Shown: positions 31,854 through 41,928 of the stretch, one piece after another | How the letters are laid out: each line of letters begins with the position of its first letter | Numbering within the stretch: the stretch's first letter is position 1 | IMG/VR virus record: IMGVR_UViG_3300030389_004010 | Coordinates: 1,417-48,252 of that record | Direction: 5' to 3' (one strand) | Source of the DNA: a virus | Length of the DNA stretch: 46,836 bases | Notes under the pieces: generated by a model | Databases searched by the model: none | The model's input: only the letters and a program-made list of their open reading frames with translations | What the model was told of the DNA's origin: nothing | Translations under genes and position numbers: made by a program

Positions 31854-34800
31854 ATGTCTGATACATTACAACAATTAATTAATAAGAAAATCAACGAAAA
31901 ATTCGCTACAAACATTGTTTCTGGACAACCACAGGTAGAAACTAACATAAGTGACTCTGAAAAGTTTTTAAATATTTTTCAAAACGCAGGAAGAGGTTTA
32001 CAGCAAGCTTTTTATTCTACGCAAGTAGCTAGTTTAGAAATATCTGATTACTTAGGTTTTGGTAACGAGTTTATGATAGATAATTTAATTAAAGAAAAAT
32101 ATTCAGACATAGAAAAACTTAACAAAAAAATGGAATACACTGGCAAAGGTATTGTCGGTGGTTTTAAAGATGGTGACGTATCAGATATAGGTTTAGGAAT
32201 AACAAATGCTTTGACCAGTGTTGTAACCACAGTTGTACCCGCTATGCTTACGAGAGGTGCTTCTTTAGTACCACAAATTGCCGCTCCAATGTACACTGAG
32301 TACAATATGGAAAAAGCTAAGAATTTGTATGGTAAATATGATGTAGACGGATCTATAAAAAAATTATTAGATAATAATGAAGATGAAGTACTTGCTCCTG
32401 TAGTTTTAGGTCTTACCGCAGCTGCGCTTGAAAGAGTTGGTTACAAAGGTATAACTAATTACATGTTAGATAGAGCTAAAACACAAGGTGTTAAGCGTAT
32501 AATTGGTCTAGTTAGTACTGGAAATCGAGAGGGTTTAACAGAATATTTTCAAGGCGGATTAAACGCGGCTAATAAAGCTTTAGCAATAGGAAAAAATCCT
32601 ATTAAATCAGTTTTTAATCACTTAACTAGTCAACAAGCTTTAGAAGAGTATTTACAAGGTTTTGTTGGTGGTACTGGTATAAGTGCTAGTGGTAGAGCTA
32701 TAAACAATGCTATTAGAAGTGATCAAGATAATTTAATAATAAACTCGTATATTACAAAACTTGGCGCACTACAACAAGAAAAAGTAATGTCAAAAACTCA
32801 AGATGCTAAAAAAGCTATAGATAAAAAAATTAAAGAAGCTGAAAATGAGTTTAGAGATTTTTTAATAAAAAAACGTAAAAAATCTAAGTTTGTAACAAAA
32901 GAACAGGCAGATGAATTAATAAGTAATTTAGAGTCAAAAAAACAGTTAAATAAAAAGCTAGAAAATATTGAAAATCAGTTTAGAAACGGTGAAATAAACC
33001 AAAACGAATACAATATTATAGTAGAAGATATAAATAAAGATATACAAGCTTTAAATAAAAAAGCAGAAACTATAAGAATAGAAGCTAATAAAAAATTTTT
33101 AACACAAGATCTTAGCGTTACTAAAACAGCTATAAGTAAAGTGTTAGGTTTAGAACAAAAAGTTTATAAAACTGAACAAGAGTTTTTAGATGCTTATAAC
33201 GCTAAAACTGGTAAAAATCTTACGTTAAATGATATAGAAGGTGTAGACGGCGTAAAAGTAGGTGATGAAATAATGATAAATTTAGAAACAGCTGCTAAAA
33301 CTAATGCTGTTACAGTTGGTTCTCATGAATTATTGCACGCTATACTTAAATCTTCATTAACTAGTAAAGAATTCAGAAAAATTACAGATAAAGATGGTAA
33401 TATAATTAAAGACACTAAAGGTAACGCTATTGAAACAGATCTAACCGAGGAAGGCGAGAAATTAATAAGAGATTTTTTAAATACCTTAAGTAAAAAAGAA
33501 AGGGCTGTAGTAGACAAAAGAATAAATAACAATTACAAATTTAACGAAGATGGTTCAGAAAAAGAATTTGCAGAGTATGCTGAAGAGTACTTAAACGCTT
33601 ATGCTGATGCTGCTATAAAAAATGAACTAACTGATAGTATTTTAGTAAAAATAGGTAATTTTTTATCTAAAATATTTAATAAAGGTGATAAAGGTTATAA
33701 AAATTTAAAGTTTAAAACAGGTGAAGATGTCAAAGCGTTTTTAAAAGCTTATGTGTCTGATGCAAAAAAAGGTGAGTTTAGACAAGAGTTTATTGATTTA
33801 GCACAAGAAGGTGTAGATCAAGGTCCTACTACAAAAAAAATTCCAACTAAAAAAACAGGAAAAGGAAGAAAACAAATTGATAAAATTAAAAAAGATTATG
33901 AAGCTGCAAAAACTCCTGAAGAAAAATTAAATATAATACAAAGGTTTATTAACAATGTGTATCAAGGATCTGATGCTACTCAAGAAGAAATAGATTTTTT
34001 TAATAATGAAATAAAAGCTCTTAAAAAAGAAGGATTTGAATTAGAGATGAATTTTCAACCTGGAACTCAACTTTCAGAAGGAGATATTGTAGACATAACA
34101 GCTTCAATACCTGATAACACTTTACCAGAAGGAGTGACAATAGTAAGTCGTGTAAGCACTCCTGGTATCATTAAAGATGGTAAAAAAGTAAATAGAACAG
34201 TAGTAGAAACTAGAAAGGGAACTAAAAAAAGTAATAAAAGAGAGGCGTTAGTTAAAGAGGTAAATAGAGCTCAAGACATGCCAGGGCAAGGAAAAAATAA
34301 ACTAGAAGCAATAAAAAAAGCTAGACAAGCTCTTAGTGATTTTGATAAGCAATTTCAAAAAACTTTTAACCTTGCCGATGCAAAAGGTAAGCAATCTTCT
34401 GAGTTTGTAGAAAAAAAATCTATGTCTCGAGAAGCTAAGCAACAAATATCTGACAACGTAAAAGAAATAGGTGATACTTATAGTTTTGAAGGTGGTAAAA
34501 AAGCTTGGAACGAAGGTGGTGCTGATAACGCTATAACAGAAATAAAACAAAATAACTATTTAGATGATTTAATTGCAGCTAAATTTAAGGGTGATAGAGT
34601 ACCAGTGGACTTTGTAGATAAAGTATATACTGAACTTACTAGTCATATTAGAAATTTTAATCCAGAAACAAACGATAACTTATTTGGTTGGATAAACTCA
34701 CAAATAGGAAATAAAGCTGGTAACGTATTTAATAGAGAGTACAAGACTACTACAGAACAAAGAACAGCTAAAGATGTTGATGATAGAACAAAAGAGGGTG

Positions 34801-37800
34801 AAGTAAAAGTACAGGTTGAAGCAGAGCAAGACATTACTTTACAAGAACTAGAAGAGTTAGATTTATCACCTCAAGCTGTAGCTAAAAGAGAGGCGCAAGA
34901 AAACAAAAGAAAGGAAACAGTATATTCTAAGTTAAGACAAAAGTTAGGTATAGAAACTGGTAGTGAATTATATAATAGAGTATTAGACGCATCGAAAAAA
35001 GCTTTAATAAGAGCTTACGAAGTAGGTAAACCTGTTAGAAAGATCCAGAGAGACTTAAAAGACGCTGCTAATACCTATATATTCAAAGAGATTAAAAACA
35101 TGTTAGGTGTAGGTAAGAATTACATACCTACAATAAAAAATCTTAGAGAGTCTATTGTAGAGTCTATGTTCGTAGCAGACTTAGTACAAATGGAAAGAAA
35201 CGTACCAGATAGTGAAAAAGTATTTACTAGGTTTGTAAAAAATCTAACTTCAAAACAAGAGGTACAAGATGCTGTAGATCAAAACAAACTTCCACCATCT
35301 GCTTTAAACACTATAGATAAAGGACAGTCTGTTGCTTTGTATGAAAAAGTAATGCCTACAGAAAACGAGTTTGTAGGGTTTTTTGATCAACCACTTGTAA
35401 CAGCTCAAGGAGTAAGATCTGGTTTAAAAGGTACTAGAAAAGATCAGTTAGCTAAATATCTAGCTAATTCACTATCATTAGATGCTATGTTACAAGTAGC
35501 ACAAGACCCAGAAGTAGCACAAAAAAGACAAGACTTTGCAGAGTTAAGAGGTGAGTCTATAGCTGAAAACGATTTACAAGTATTAGCCGCTACAATTGGT
35601 AGAGATGTTAACGTTAAGTTTTCTAAAAGTAATGCTGTTACAGATATTGATGCTGCCATAGACAACAGTGAAAATACTGATGTTTACTTGCAAATTAAGT
35701 TTTCTAAAAGCCATAGAGATCAGTATGAAGCAAGGTTAGAAAAGAAAAGACCTGATCTTACAGAAGATCAAAGAAAAAAAGCTGTACAGTCCGTATTTGA
35801 TTTTATAGATGGTAAAGATATACCAAACAACAAAAAAGCTAAGTACGAAAAAATGGCTATGCACTACATGGCTAATGGTTATTTAATACTACCTGAAGAC
35901 GGTTATAAAGTTATAGAAGCTGATAGAATAGCAGGTATAAAGAAAATAGATCCGTTATCTTACAAAAATCCTAATGTTTTAATAGAAGAAAACGTAGCTG
36001 ATGTTAAAGGAAAGAAAACTAATCCAGATAAAGTTAAAACATTTACTAATAAAACAGAGTACGGTAATGGTGTTGTGGTATACGATGTAGAAGACTCTAA
36101 ACAAGGACAAGAAGACGTTAGAAAAGTAATCGATACACACTTTGGTAAAAAAGCAAACCCTTGGTGTTTATGCGCTAGAGATGAAAGAGTTGATCAGCAG
36201 TACAAAAAGTTTGATAACAAACAAGAAGCCAAACGTTATGCTGACGAGATGAAAGCTAGAGGTTATAAAATAGAAATAGGAGTTCTTCAAAACGAGTACG
36301 AAGTGTTTGCTGATTTAATAGGTGATAAAAGCAAAGAGTTAGATGCTGCTTTTGGTGCGTGGAAAAGCTACAATAAACAAGGCAATGGATTTAAAATAGC
36401 TTTTCATAATGGTAACTTAGTTTCTTTTAGAGACGGCAACAATATGAAGTGGTGGGACAGAATGGATAAACCTACGGATGCTGTTGTTGTAAAAGGTAAA
36501 AAAGTTGGTGATGGTTTTAGAGAAGTCATACAAGTAGATGAAAATAAAACTACTTTACTATATACAGAAAAACAAATTGGTGATTCAAAAACTGGTAGTT
36601 ATACTAAGAAAAACCTTGATGGTGACATAGTAGAAATAATAACTACGAAAAACGGTTTTAAAGATGGTAAACAGTTTGAAGTAATAGATAAAGTATATTA
36701 CAATGCCGAATTTACCACTATATATGAAAATGGAGACGCGATACGTAAAGAAGAAGTAAGAACGCCATATAAAAAAATTAAAGGAAAGGCAAAGACTGAG
36801 AGAATAGGAGTAGGTAATGATGAACTTCGTTTAAAAAATATTACTAAATGGAAAAGAGTAATTATTAAAGAAAGTCCAGGTAAATCTTATGTAGAACTAG
36901 AAGGTACGGTTAGTCAATCATACTTTGAACAAGCTCAAAATCCTGAAGCTATTACAGACCCGTTTATAAAGAAAAACTTTAATTATTTAGTAGAATCTAA
37001 CCAAAGATATTTTCCTTTACAAGATAAAAAAGTAAGTGTTGTTAAAAAATCTAAACCTCAAAGTTTCTTACCTGATGGCGAAGTAACTATAGACGGTGAA
37101 GTACAAACAGAAAAAGTTAAGTTTTCTAAAAGCGCAGTTAATGATGTTAAATTTAGTTTAAGTGAACTTCAACAAGATAGAAAAACTTTACCTGCTATAT
37201 TAAAGAAACAACTTGAAGTTGAGCAAAGAGTTTTAGATAATCCAACAGCAGAAGATATATATTTGTTAGAAAAATTAAATGATTTAGAAATTGCTATAAA
37301 AGATAATGTTAGTTATAAAGAAGCTTTTGAAACGTTTTTAAATGGCATGCCTCAAGATGTTAGTAGTTTATTAGTTGACTTTAAAGATATTAATAGTTTT
37401 GAAAACTATATTAAAAATGTTTCAGTTCCAGCAATAAGAACTTTAGGATTTAAAGCTGCAAAAACTTATTTTAAAAATAAATTTGACTCTTTAACAGAAA
37501 CTAAAGACAAAGTAGATTTAATAGCTAGTTTCTTAAAAAATATAGGTATATCTGTTAGAGCAGGAAAAGGACTAGAAGTTAGTTTTATTAATCAAGAACT
37601 TCTTGATGGTCCTATTACAGATATTTTTGGAAAAGAGTTTGTAAGCAAACATTTTAAAATAGCTGATATAAACGAAGGTGGTAAAAAAGGTAAAACAATA
37701 ACTTACAGCTACGATGGTAAAAAAGGAAGTTTTGAAAAAGTTTCTTTATATAAAGACATAGATGCTATAAAAAATTCTAGAGGTGAATCTAATATTGTAA

Positions 37801-40800
37801 CAGAGGTAAATAGAGAAGCTTTAGAAGCTAGAGAATTTGTCAACGAAATAATAGAAAGTGATTTAAGTATATCAGAAAAACTAGCTATAATTGATTTATT
37901 ATCACTAAACCAAAGAGGTGCTATTAGAAAAATGTATATGTTTGGTGAAACTGTTACCGAACAAGTAAAAACGCCTAGTATAGGTTTGGTTCTGGAACAT
38001 GAAATAACTGTTAAAAACATGACTAAATACTTAAGACAAAGAGTCAAAGGTATTTTAAGTGAATCACAATTAAAAGAAATTGTAGACCAAGCTAAGGTTC
38101 ATGTTTGGCCAAAACAAATAGACACTATTTTAAATGAACAAAAGTTACGTCAAGAAGGTGGTAGATCAAGGTATCAAAATGTTAAAGTAAAAAAATACTT
38201 ACAAAATTTAGCTAACAAAGGGCAAATAACTAACATGCCTAATAAATTACAAGAAGTTAATAATTTAAAAGAAGCTGTTAAATTTTCTAGATCTACTAAA
38301 AATCCTACAAAAGGTATTACTATATTAGACTTTGACGATACATTGGCTACTAGCGCTTCTTTAATTAAGTTTACTAGACCTGATGGAACTAAAGGAACAT
38401 TAACACCTGAGCAGTATGCTAGTACTTATGAAAGCTTATTAGATTTAGATTATAAGTTTGACTTTTCTGAATTTAGCAAAGTAGTTGATGGCAAGCCAGC
38501 GCCGTTATTAAATAAAGCTAAAAAACTGGCAGGTAAATTTGGTACTAAGAACATGTTTATATTAACTGCTAGACCAGCTGATTCAGCACTTGCAATACAA
38601 AAGTTTTTAAAAGAAAATGGTTTAAATATACCATTAGAAAATATTACTGGACTTGGTAACTCAACAGCTGAAGCTAAAGCTATGTGGGTTTTAGGTAAAG
38701 TATCTGAAGGTTATAATGATTTTTACTTTGCAGACGATGCAATACAAAATGTTAAAGAAGTAAAAAACGTGTTAGAGCAAGTAGATGTTAAATCAAAAGT
38801 ACAGCAAGCTAAACTAAAATTTAGTAAATCATTAGACAAAGACTTTAACGATATAATACAGGATGTAAAAGGTATAGAATCTAAAAAACGTTTTTCAGAA
38901 GCAAAAGGTAGAGCAAGAGGCCAAGGTAAAGGTAGGTTTAGATTTTTTATACCACCATCACACGAAGACTTTGTTGGTTTGTTATATAACTTTATAGGTT
39001 TTGGTGAGAAAGGTAATAAACATAGAGACTTTTTTGAAAAAGCATTAATTAAACCGTTAAACAGAGCGTTTAGAGAATTAAACGTAGCTAAACAAGCTAT
39101 AGCTAATGACTATAGAGCTTTAGTTAAAAGCATGCCAGAAGTTCGTAAACGTTTAGGTGAAAAAATATTAAAAAGTGATTACACTGTAGAAGACGCTATA
39201 AGAGTTTACTTGTTTGACAAAGCTGGTTTTGAAATACCTGGTTTAACTAAAACTGATTTAAAAAACCTAACTAATTTTGTTAAACAAAACTCTGACATAT
39301 TACAGTTTGCTGATCAAGTAGGTAAAATATCAAGAGTTGAAGAAGGTTATATATCACCAGGTGATAGTTGGCAAGCTAGCAATATTAGATATGATTTAGT
39401 TGATGCTACTGGTAGAGTTGGTAGAGCTAAGTTTTTTACAGAGTTTCAAGAAAATGTAGATATAATATTTTCTGATGAAAATATGAATAAAATTAGAGCT
39501 GCATTTGGTGACAATTTTGTAGAAGCTTTACAAGATATGCTTTATAGAATTAAAACTGGTAATAATAGACCTACTGGTAATAACCGTATAGTTAATAAGT
39601 TTTTAGACTGGATAAATGGATCTGTTGGTGCTACGATGTTCTTTAACGCTAGATCTGCTGTATTACAGACGTTATCTACAGTTAACTTTATAAACTTTGG
39701 TGATAATAATATATTTAAAGCAGCAGCAGCTTTTGCTAATCAAAAACAGTTTTGGAAAGACTTTTCGTTTTTATTTAACTCTGACTTTTTAAAACAAAGA
39801 CGTAGTGGCGCTGCTTTTGATGTAAACGCAAACGAAATAGCTAGAGAAGTTGCAGGCTCTAAAAATCCTGTTTTAGCGGCAATAAAATATTTATTAAACA
39901 TAGGTTTTTTACCTACGCAATTAGCCGATAGTTTTGCTATTGCTAGTGGTGGTTCTACTTTTTACAGAAACAGAATTAATTCTTACTTAAAACAAGGTTT
40001 ATCACAACAAGAAGCAGAGTCAAAAGCATTTATTGATTTTCAAGAAATAGCTGAAGCTACACAGCAGTCTGCTAGACCTGACATGGTATCGCAACAACAA
40101 ACTTCTACACTTGGTAGAATTATACTTGCGTTTCAAAACGTTACAGCACAATATGCTAGATTAATTAAAAAAGCTACACTAGACTTAGTAAACAGAAGAA
40201 GAAGCAGGAGTTATCAAACACAGATACAAAGCGACATGTCTAATATATCAAGAATAATATATTATGGTGCAATACAAGCTGTTATATTTAATGCTTTACA
40301 AAATGCTTTATTTGCTATGATGTTTGATGAAGAAGAAGAAGATGAAAAGAAAACTGAAAAGTTTTTTGATACTAAAAAACAAAGAGTAATAAACGGTACT
40401 ATAGACAGTTTATTAAAAGGTTTAGGTGTTGGAGGAGCTGTTATTGCTACATTAAAAAACTATGCTATTAAACTTAGTGAAAATTTAAAAGATGATAGCT
40501 TCTTTAAAACACCAGCTTGGGAACAGTTGTTACAACTATCACCACCTATTGGTATTAAAATAAGAAAAATAGCTAGAGCTGAAAGAAACTTAGAGTGGAA
40601 TAAAGATGTACTTACAGAATTACCATTAGATAATCTTGATAATCCTATATATGAAACAAGTGCTACGTACATAGAAGGTTTTACAAATGTACCTACAGCA
40701 AGATTACTTAGAAAGATACAAAACTTAAACGCTGCACTTGATAGTGAAAACAAATGGTGGCAAAGAATAGCTTTAGCAGCTGGTTGGAGTAGATGGGACG

Positions 40801-41270
40801 TTGGTATACAAGATAACGAAATGAAAGAAGCTAAAAACGCTATAAGAGAAAATAACAAGCGTATAAATAAAGAAACTAAGTTAAAAGAAGCTACACCAGA
40901 AGAAAAACTAAAAATAGTAGAAAAGTCTGTATTTGATTTAAATAAAAACGAGCAAGTAAAAATACTTGAAGCTAATAATTTAAATCCTAAAAAATATCCA
41001 AAAGAAGCAGATAGAGTAGATGCTATTATGAATTTACGTAATAAAAACAAAAGAAAAATAGATTCTACAATTACTGCTATTGAAAATTATATACCTACAG
41101 AAAAAGAGCAAAGATCTATAGACTTATTTAAAATGAACAAAAAAGACCAAGTAAATATGTTGATTGATTTAGGTTTGTCTTCAAAACAAATAAAAAAATT
41201 AAAATACGAAGAAGACAGAGTAAATAAAATTATAGAGCTACAAGATAAAAATAAAAGTAAAAAACGTTAA
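31854..41270 (+). CDS. Giant polyvalent ejection protein, 3138 aa
   Basis: A multi-domain protein of the phage large polyvalent type. In order: helical part with a small-residue stretch (residues about 105-150); zincin motif H-E-L-L-H at 491-495 with a later E-E-Y-L-N-A-Y-A-D as possible third ligand; a region resembling a sigma-factor fold (about 925-1000, weak); unknown modules with N-P-W-C-L-C-A-R-D near 1435; HAD phosphatase with D-F-D-D-T at 2159-2163, I-L-T-A-R-P and F-A-D-D-A; a long helical C-terminal region with hydrophobic segments; two helical repeats at the end. K-F-S-x-S linkers occur at 1255, 1282, 1756, 2143 and 2322, with variants at 1766 and 2346. Probably packaged and ejected with the DNA; enzyme activities are inferred from motifs. 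Confidence 0.85.
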   Translation: MSDTLQQLINKKINEKFATNIVSGQPQVETNISDSEKFLNIFQNAGRGLQQAFYSTQVASLEISDYLGFGNEFMIDNLIKEKYSDIEKLNKKMEYTGKGIVGGFKDGDVSDIGLGITNALTSVVTTVVPAMLTRGASLVPQIAAPMYTEYNMEKAKNLYGKYDVDGSIKKLLDNNEDEVLAPVVLGLTAAALERVGYKGITNYMLDRAKTQGVKRIIGLVSTGNREGLTEYFQGGLNAANKALAIGKNPIKSVFNHLTSQQALEEYLQGFVGGTGISASGRAINNAIRSDQDNLIINSYITKLGALQQEKVMSKTQDAKKAIDKKIKEAENEFRDFLIKKRKKSKFVTKEQADELISNLESKKQLNKKLENIENQFRNGEINQNEYNIIVEDINKDIQALNKKAETIRIEANKKFLTQDLSVTKTAISKVLGLEQKVYKTEQEFLDAYNAKTGKNLTLNDIEGVDGVKVGDEIMINLETAAKTNAVTVGSHELLHAILKSSLTSKEFRKITDKDGNIIKDTKGNAIETDLTEEGEKLIRDFLNTLSKKERAVVDKRINNNYKFNEDGSEKEFAEYAEEYLNAYADAAIKNELTDSILVKIGNFLSKIFNKGDKGYKNLKFKTGEDVKAFLKAYVSDAKKGEFRQEFIDLAQEGVDQGPTTKKIPTKKTGKGRKQIDKIKKDYEAAKTPEEKLNIIQRFINNVYQGSDATQEEIDFFNNEIKALKKEGFELEMNFQPGTQLSEGDIVDITASIPDNTLPEGVTIVSRVSTPGIIKDGKKVNRTVVETRKGTKKSNKREALVKEVNRAQDMPGQGKNKLEAIKKARQALSDFDKQFQKTFNLADAKGKQSSEFVEKKSMSREAKQQISDNVKEIGDTYSFEGGKKAWNEGGADNAITEIKQNNYLDDLIAAKFKGDRVPVDFVDKVYTELTSHIRNFNPETNDNLFGWINSQIGNKAGNVFNREYKTTTEQRTAKDVDDRTKEGEVKVQVEAEQDITLQELEELDLSPQAVAKREAQENKRKETVYSKLRQKLGIETGSELYNRVLDASKKALIRAYEVGKPVRKIQRDLKDAANTYIFKEIKNMLGVGKNYIPTIKNLRESIVESMFVADLVQMERNVPDSEKVFTRFVKNLTSKQEVQDAVDQNKLPPSALNTIDKGQSVALYEKVMPTENEFVGFFDQPLVTAQGVRSGLKGTRKDQLAKYLANSLSLDAMLQVAQDPEVAQKRQDFAELRGESIAENDLQVLAATIGRDVNVKFSKSNAVTDIDAAIDNSENTDVYLQIKFSKSHRDQYEARLEKKRPDLTEDQRKKAVQSVFDFIDGKDIPNNKKAKYEKMAMHYMANGYLILPEDGYKVIEADRIAGIKKIDPLSYKNPNVLIEENVADVKGKKTNPDKVKTFTNKTEYGNGVVVYDVEDSKQGQEDVRKVIDTHFGKKANPWCLCARDERVDQQYKKFDNKQEAKRYADEMKARGYKIEIGVLQNEYEVFADLIGDKSKELDAAFGAWKSYNKQGNGFKIAFHNGNLVSFRDGNNMKWWDRMDKPTDAVVVKGKKVGDGFREVIQVDENKTTLLYTEKQIGDSKTGSYTKKNLDGDIVEIITTKNGFKDGKQFEVIDKVYYNAEFTTIYENGDAIRKEEVRTPYKKIKGKAKTERIGVGNDELRLKNITKWKRVIIKESPGKSYVELEGTVSQSYFEQAQNPEAITDPFIKKNFNYLVESNQRYFPLQDKKVSVVKKSKPQSFLPDGEVTIDGEVQTEKVKFSKSAVNDVKFSLSELQQDRKTLPAILKKQLEVEQRVLDNPTAEDIYLLEKLNDLEIAIKDNVSYKEAFETFLNGMPQDVSSLLVDFKDINSFENYIKNVSVPAIRTLGFKAAKTYFKNKFDSLTETKDKVDLIASFLKNIGISVRAGKGLEVSFINQELLDGPITDIFGKEFVSKHFKIADINEGGKKGKTITYSYDGKKGSFEKVSLYKDIDAIKNSRGESNIVTEVNREALEAREFVNEIIESDLSISEKLAIIDLLSLNQRGAIRKMYMFGETVTEQVKTPSIGLVLEHEITVKNMTKYLRQRVKGILSESQLKEIVDQAKVHVWPKQIDTILNEQKLRQEGGRSRYQNVKVKKYLQNLANKGQITNMPNKLQEVNNLKEAVKFSRSTKNPTKGITILDFDDTLATSASLIKFTRPDGTKGTLTPEQYASTYESLLDLDYKFDFSEFSKVVDGKPAPLLNKAKKLAGKFGTKNMFILTARPADSALAIQKFLKENGLNIPLENITGLGNSTAEAKAMWVLGKVSEGYNDFYFADDAIQNVKEVKNVLEQVDVKSKVQQAKLKFSKSLDKDFNDIIQDVKGIESKKRFSEAKGRARGQGKGRFRFFIPPSHEDFVGLLYNFIGFGEKGNKHRDFFEKALIKPLNRAFRELNVAKQAIANDYRALVKSMPEVRKRLGEKILKSDYTVEDAIRVYLFDKAGFEIPGLTKTDLKNLTNFVKQNSDILQFADQVGKISRVEEGYISPGDSWQASNIRYDLVDATGRVGRAKFFTEFQENVDIIFSDENMNKIRAAFGDNFVEALQDMLYRIKTGNNRPTGNNRIVNKFLDWINGSVGATMFFNARSAVLQTLSTVNFINFGDNNIFKAAAAFANQKQFWKDFSFLFNSDFLKQRRSGAAFDVNANEIAREVAGSKNPVLAAIKYLLNIGFLPTQLADSFAIASGGSTFYRNRINSYLKQGLSQQEAESKAFIDFQEIAEATQQSARPDMVSQQQTSTLGRIILAFQNVTAQYARLIKKATLDLVNRRRSRSYQTQIQSDMSNISRIIYYGAIQAVIFNALQNALFAMMFDEEEEDEKKTEKFFDTKKQRVINGTIDSLLKGLGVGGAVIATLKNYAIKLSENLKDDSFFKTPAWEQLLQLSPPIGIKIRKIARAERNLEWNKDVLTELPLDNLDNPIYETSATYIEGFTNVPTARLLRKIQNLNAALDSENKWWQRIALAAGWSRWDVGIQDNEMKEAKNAIRENNKRINKETKLKEATPEEKLKIVEKSVFDLNKNEQVKILEANNLNPKKYPKEADRVDAIMNLRNKNKRKIDSTITAIENYIPTEKEQRSIDLFKMNKKDQVNMLIDLGLSSKQIKKLKYEEDRVNKIIELQDKNKSKKR

Positions 41271-41310
41271 AAACAAGTGATTGTATAAATATATATAGAC
41301 TTAACTAAAA

Positions 41311-41589
41311 ATGGCAAAAGAATTAAACGAAGATACAGGTTTTGTATTAAGCATAAAAACATTAATAGGTATAGGATTTGCAATAGCAACTATAGCTGGT
41401 ATGTGGTTCACGTTACAAGCTGATATTGCAGAAGCAAAAGAGTTACCAGCACCACCAGATCCTGAAGTCACACGTTTGGAGTTTGATATGAAAGACCAAA
41501 TGATACGACAAACTATTATGACTACACAAGAAGACGTTAAAGAAATTAAGAAGTCTATTGAAAAAATAGAAGAAAAACTTTACGAATAA
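41311..41589 (+). CDS. Single-pass membrane coiled-coil protein, 92 aa
   Basis: Residues about 12-35 form one hydrophobic segment (L-I-G-I-G-F-A-I-A-T-I-A-G-M-W-F), followed by a Pro-rich hinge (L-P-A-P-P-D-P-E-V) and a charged coiled-coil helix (about 50-92). The layout fits an inner-membrane spanin or another lysis accessory protein, but a structural anchor is possible. The stop overlaps the start of the next gene (TAATG), linking it to the exported-protein cassette. Confidence 0.7.
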   Translation: MAKELNEDTGFVLSIKTLIGIGFAIATIAGMWFTLQADIAEAKELPAPPDPEVTRLEFDMKDQMIRQTIMTTQEDVKEIKKSIEKIEEKLYE

Positions 41590-41927
41590 TGAAAAAAATT
41601 ATATTAATAATATTAATGTTTTTATTTGTGAGCGCTAATGGCCAAAACATTTGCAAAACAGATGTGTGTGTAGTTGAGTTTAATGCTAGTTGGAACAAAG
41701 CTAATAGTGTAGACTGGTTAAGTAAATTAAATGATTGTGGTGTTAAAAGAATAAATATAGATGAAGGTGATTGGCAAAAAAAGTATAATATAGTTGTAGT
41801 ACCTACAATTATAATTTTTAACGGTGAAGAAGTAAAACGTTATCAAGCAGATCTTAGTTTTACCATGTCTGCTACAAGAAAAGAAGTACAAGAAGAAGTT
41901 GACGAACTAATAATGAGTGACTTTTAA
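41589..41927 (+). CDS. Exported thioredoxin-fold protein without CXXC
   Basis: A signal peptide (residues 1-19, M-K-K-I-I-L-I-I-L-M-F then S-A-N-G-Q) precedes a 93-residue thioredoxin-like domain: V-V-E-F-N-A-S-W (28-35), then N-K-A-N where the catalytic C-x-x-C should be (36-39), and V-V-V-P-T with the conserved cis-proline (P72). Cys remain at 22, 27 and 50. It is shorter than thioredoxin at the C terminus. A catalytic disulfide role is unlikely; a binding or scaffold role in the periplasm is more plausible. Coupled to the upstream membrane gene. Confidence 0.7.
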   Translation: MKKIILIILMFLFVSANGQNICKTDVCVVEFNASWNKANSVDWLSKLNDCGVKRINIDEGDWQKKYNIVVVPTIIIFNGEEVKRYQADLSFTMSATRKEVQEEVDELIMSDF

Positions 41928-41928
41928 A

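Noticed and set aside
40460-41050. A 196-codon open frame on the minus strand.
   Set aside because: Antisense to the C-terminal part of the giant protein; the frame is open because of Lys/Glu-rich codons on the other strand.
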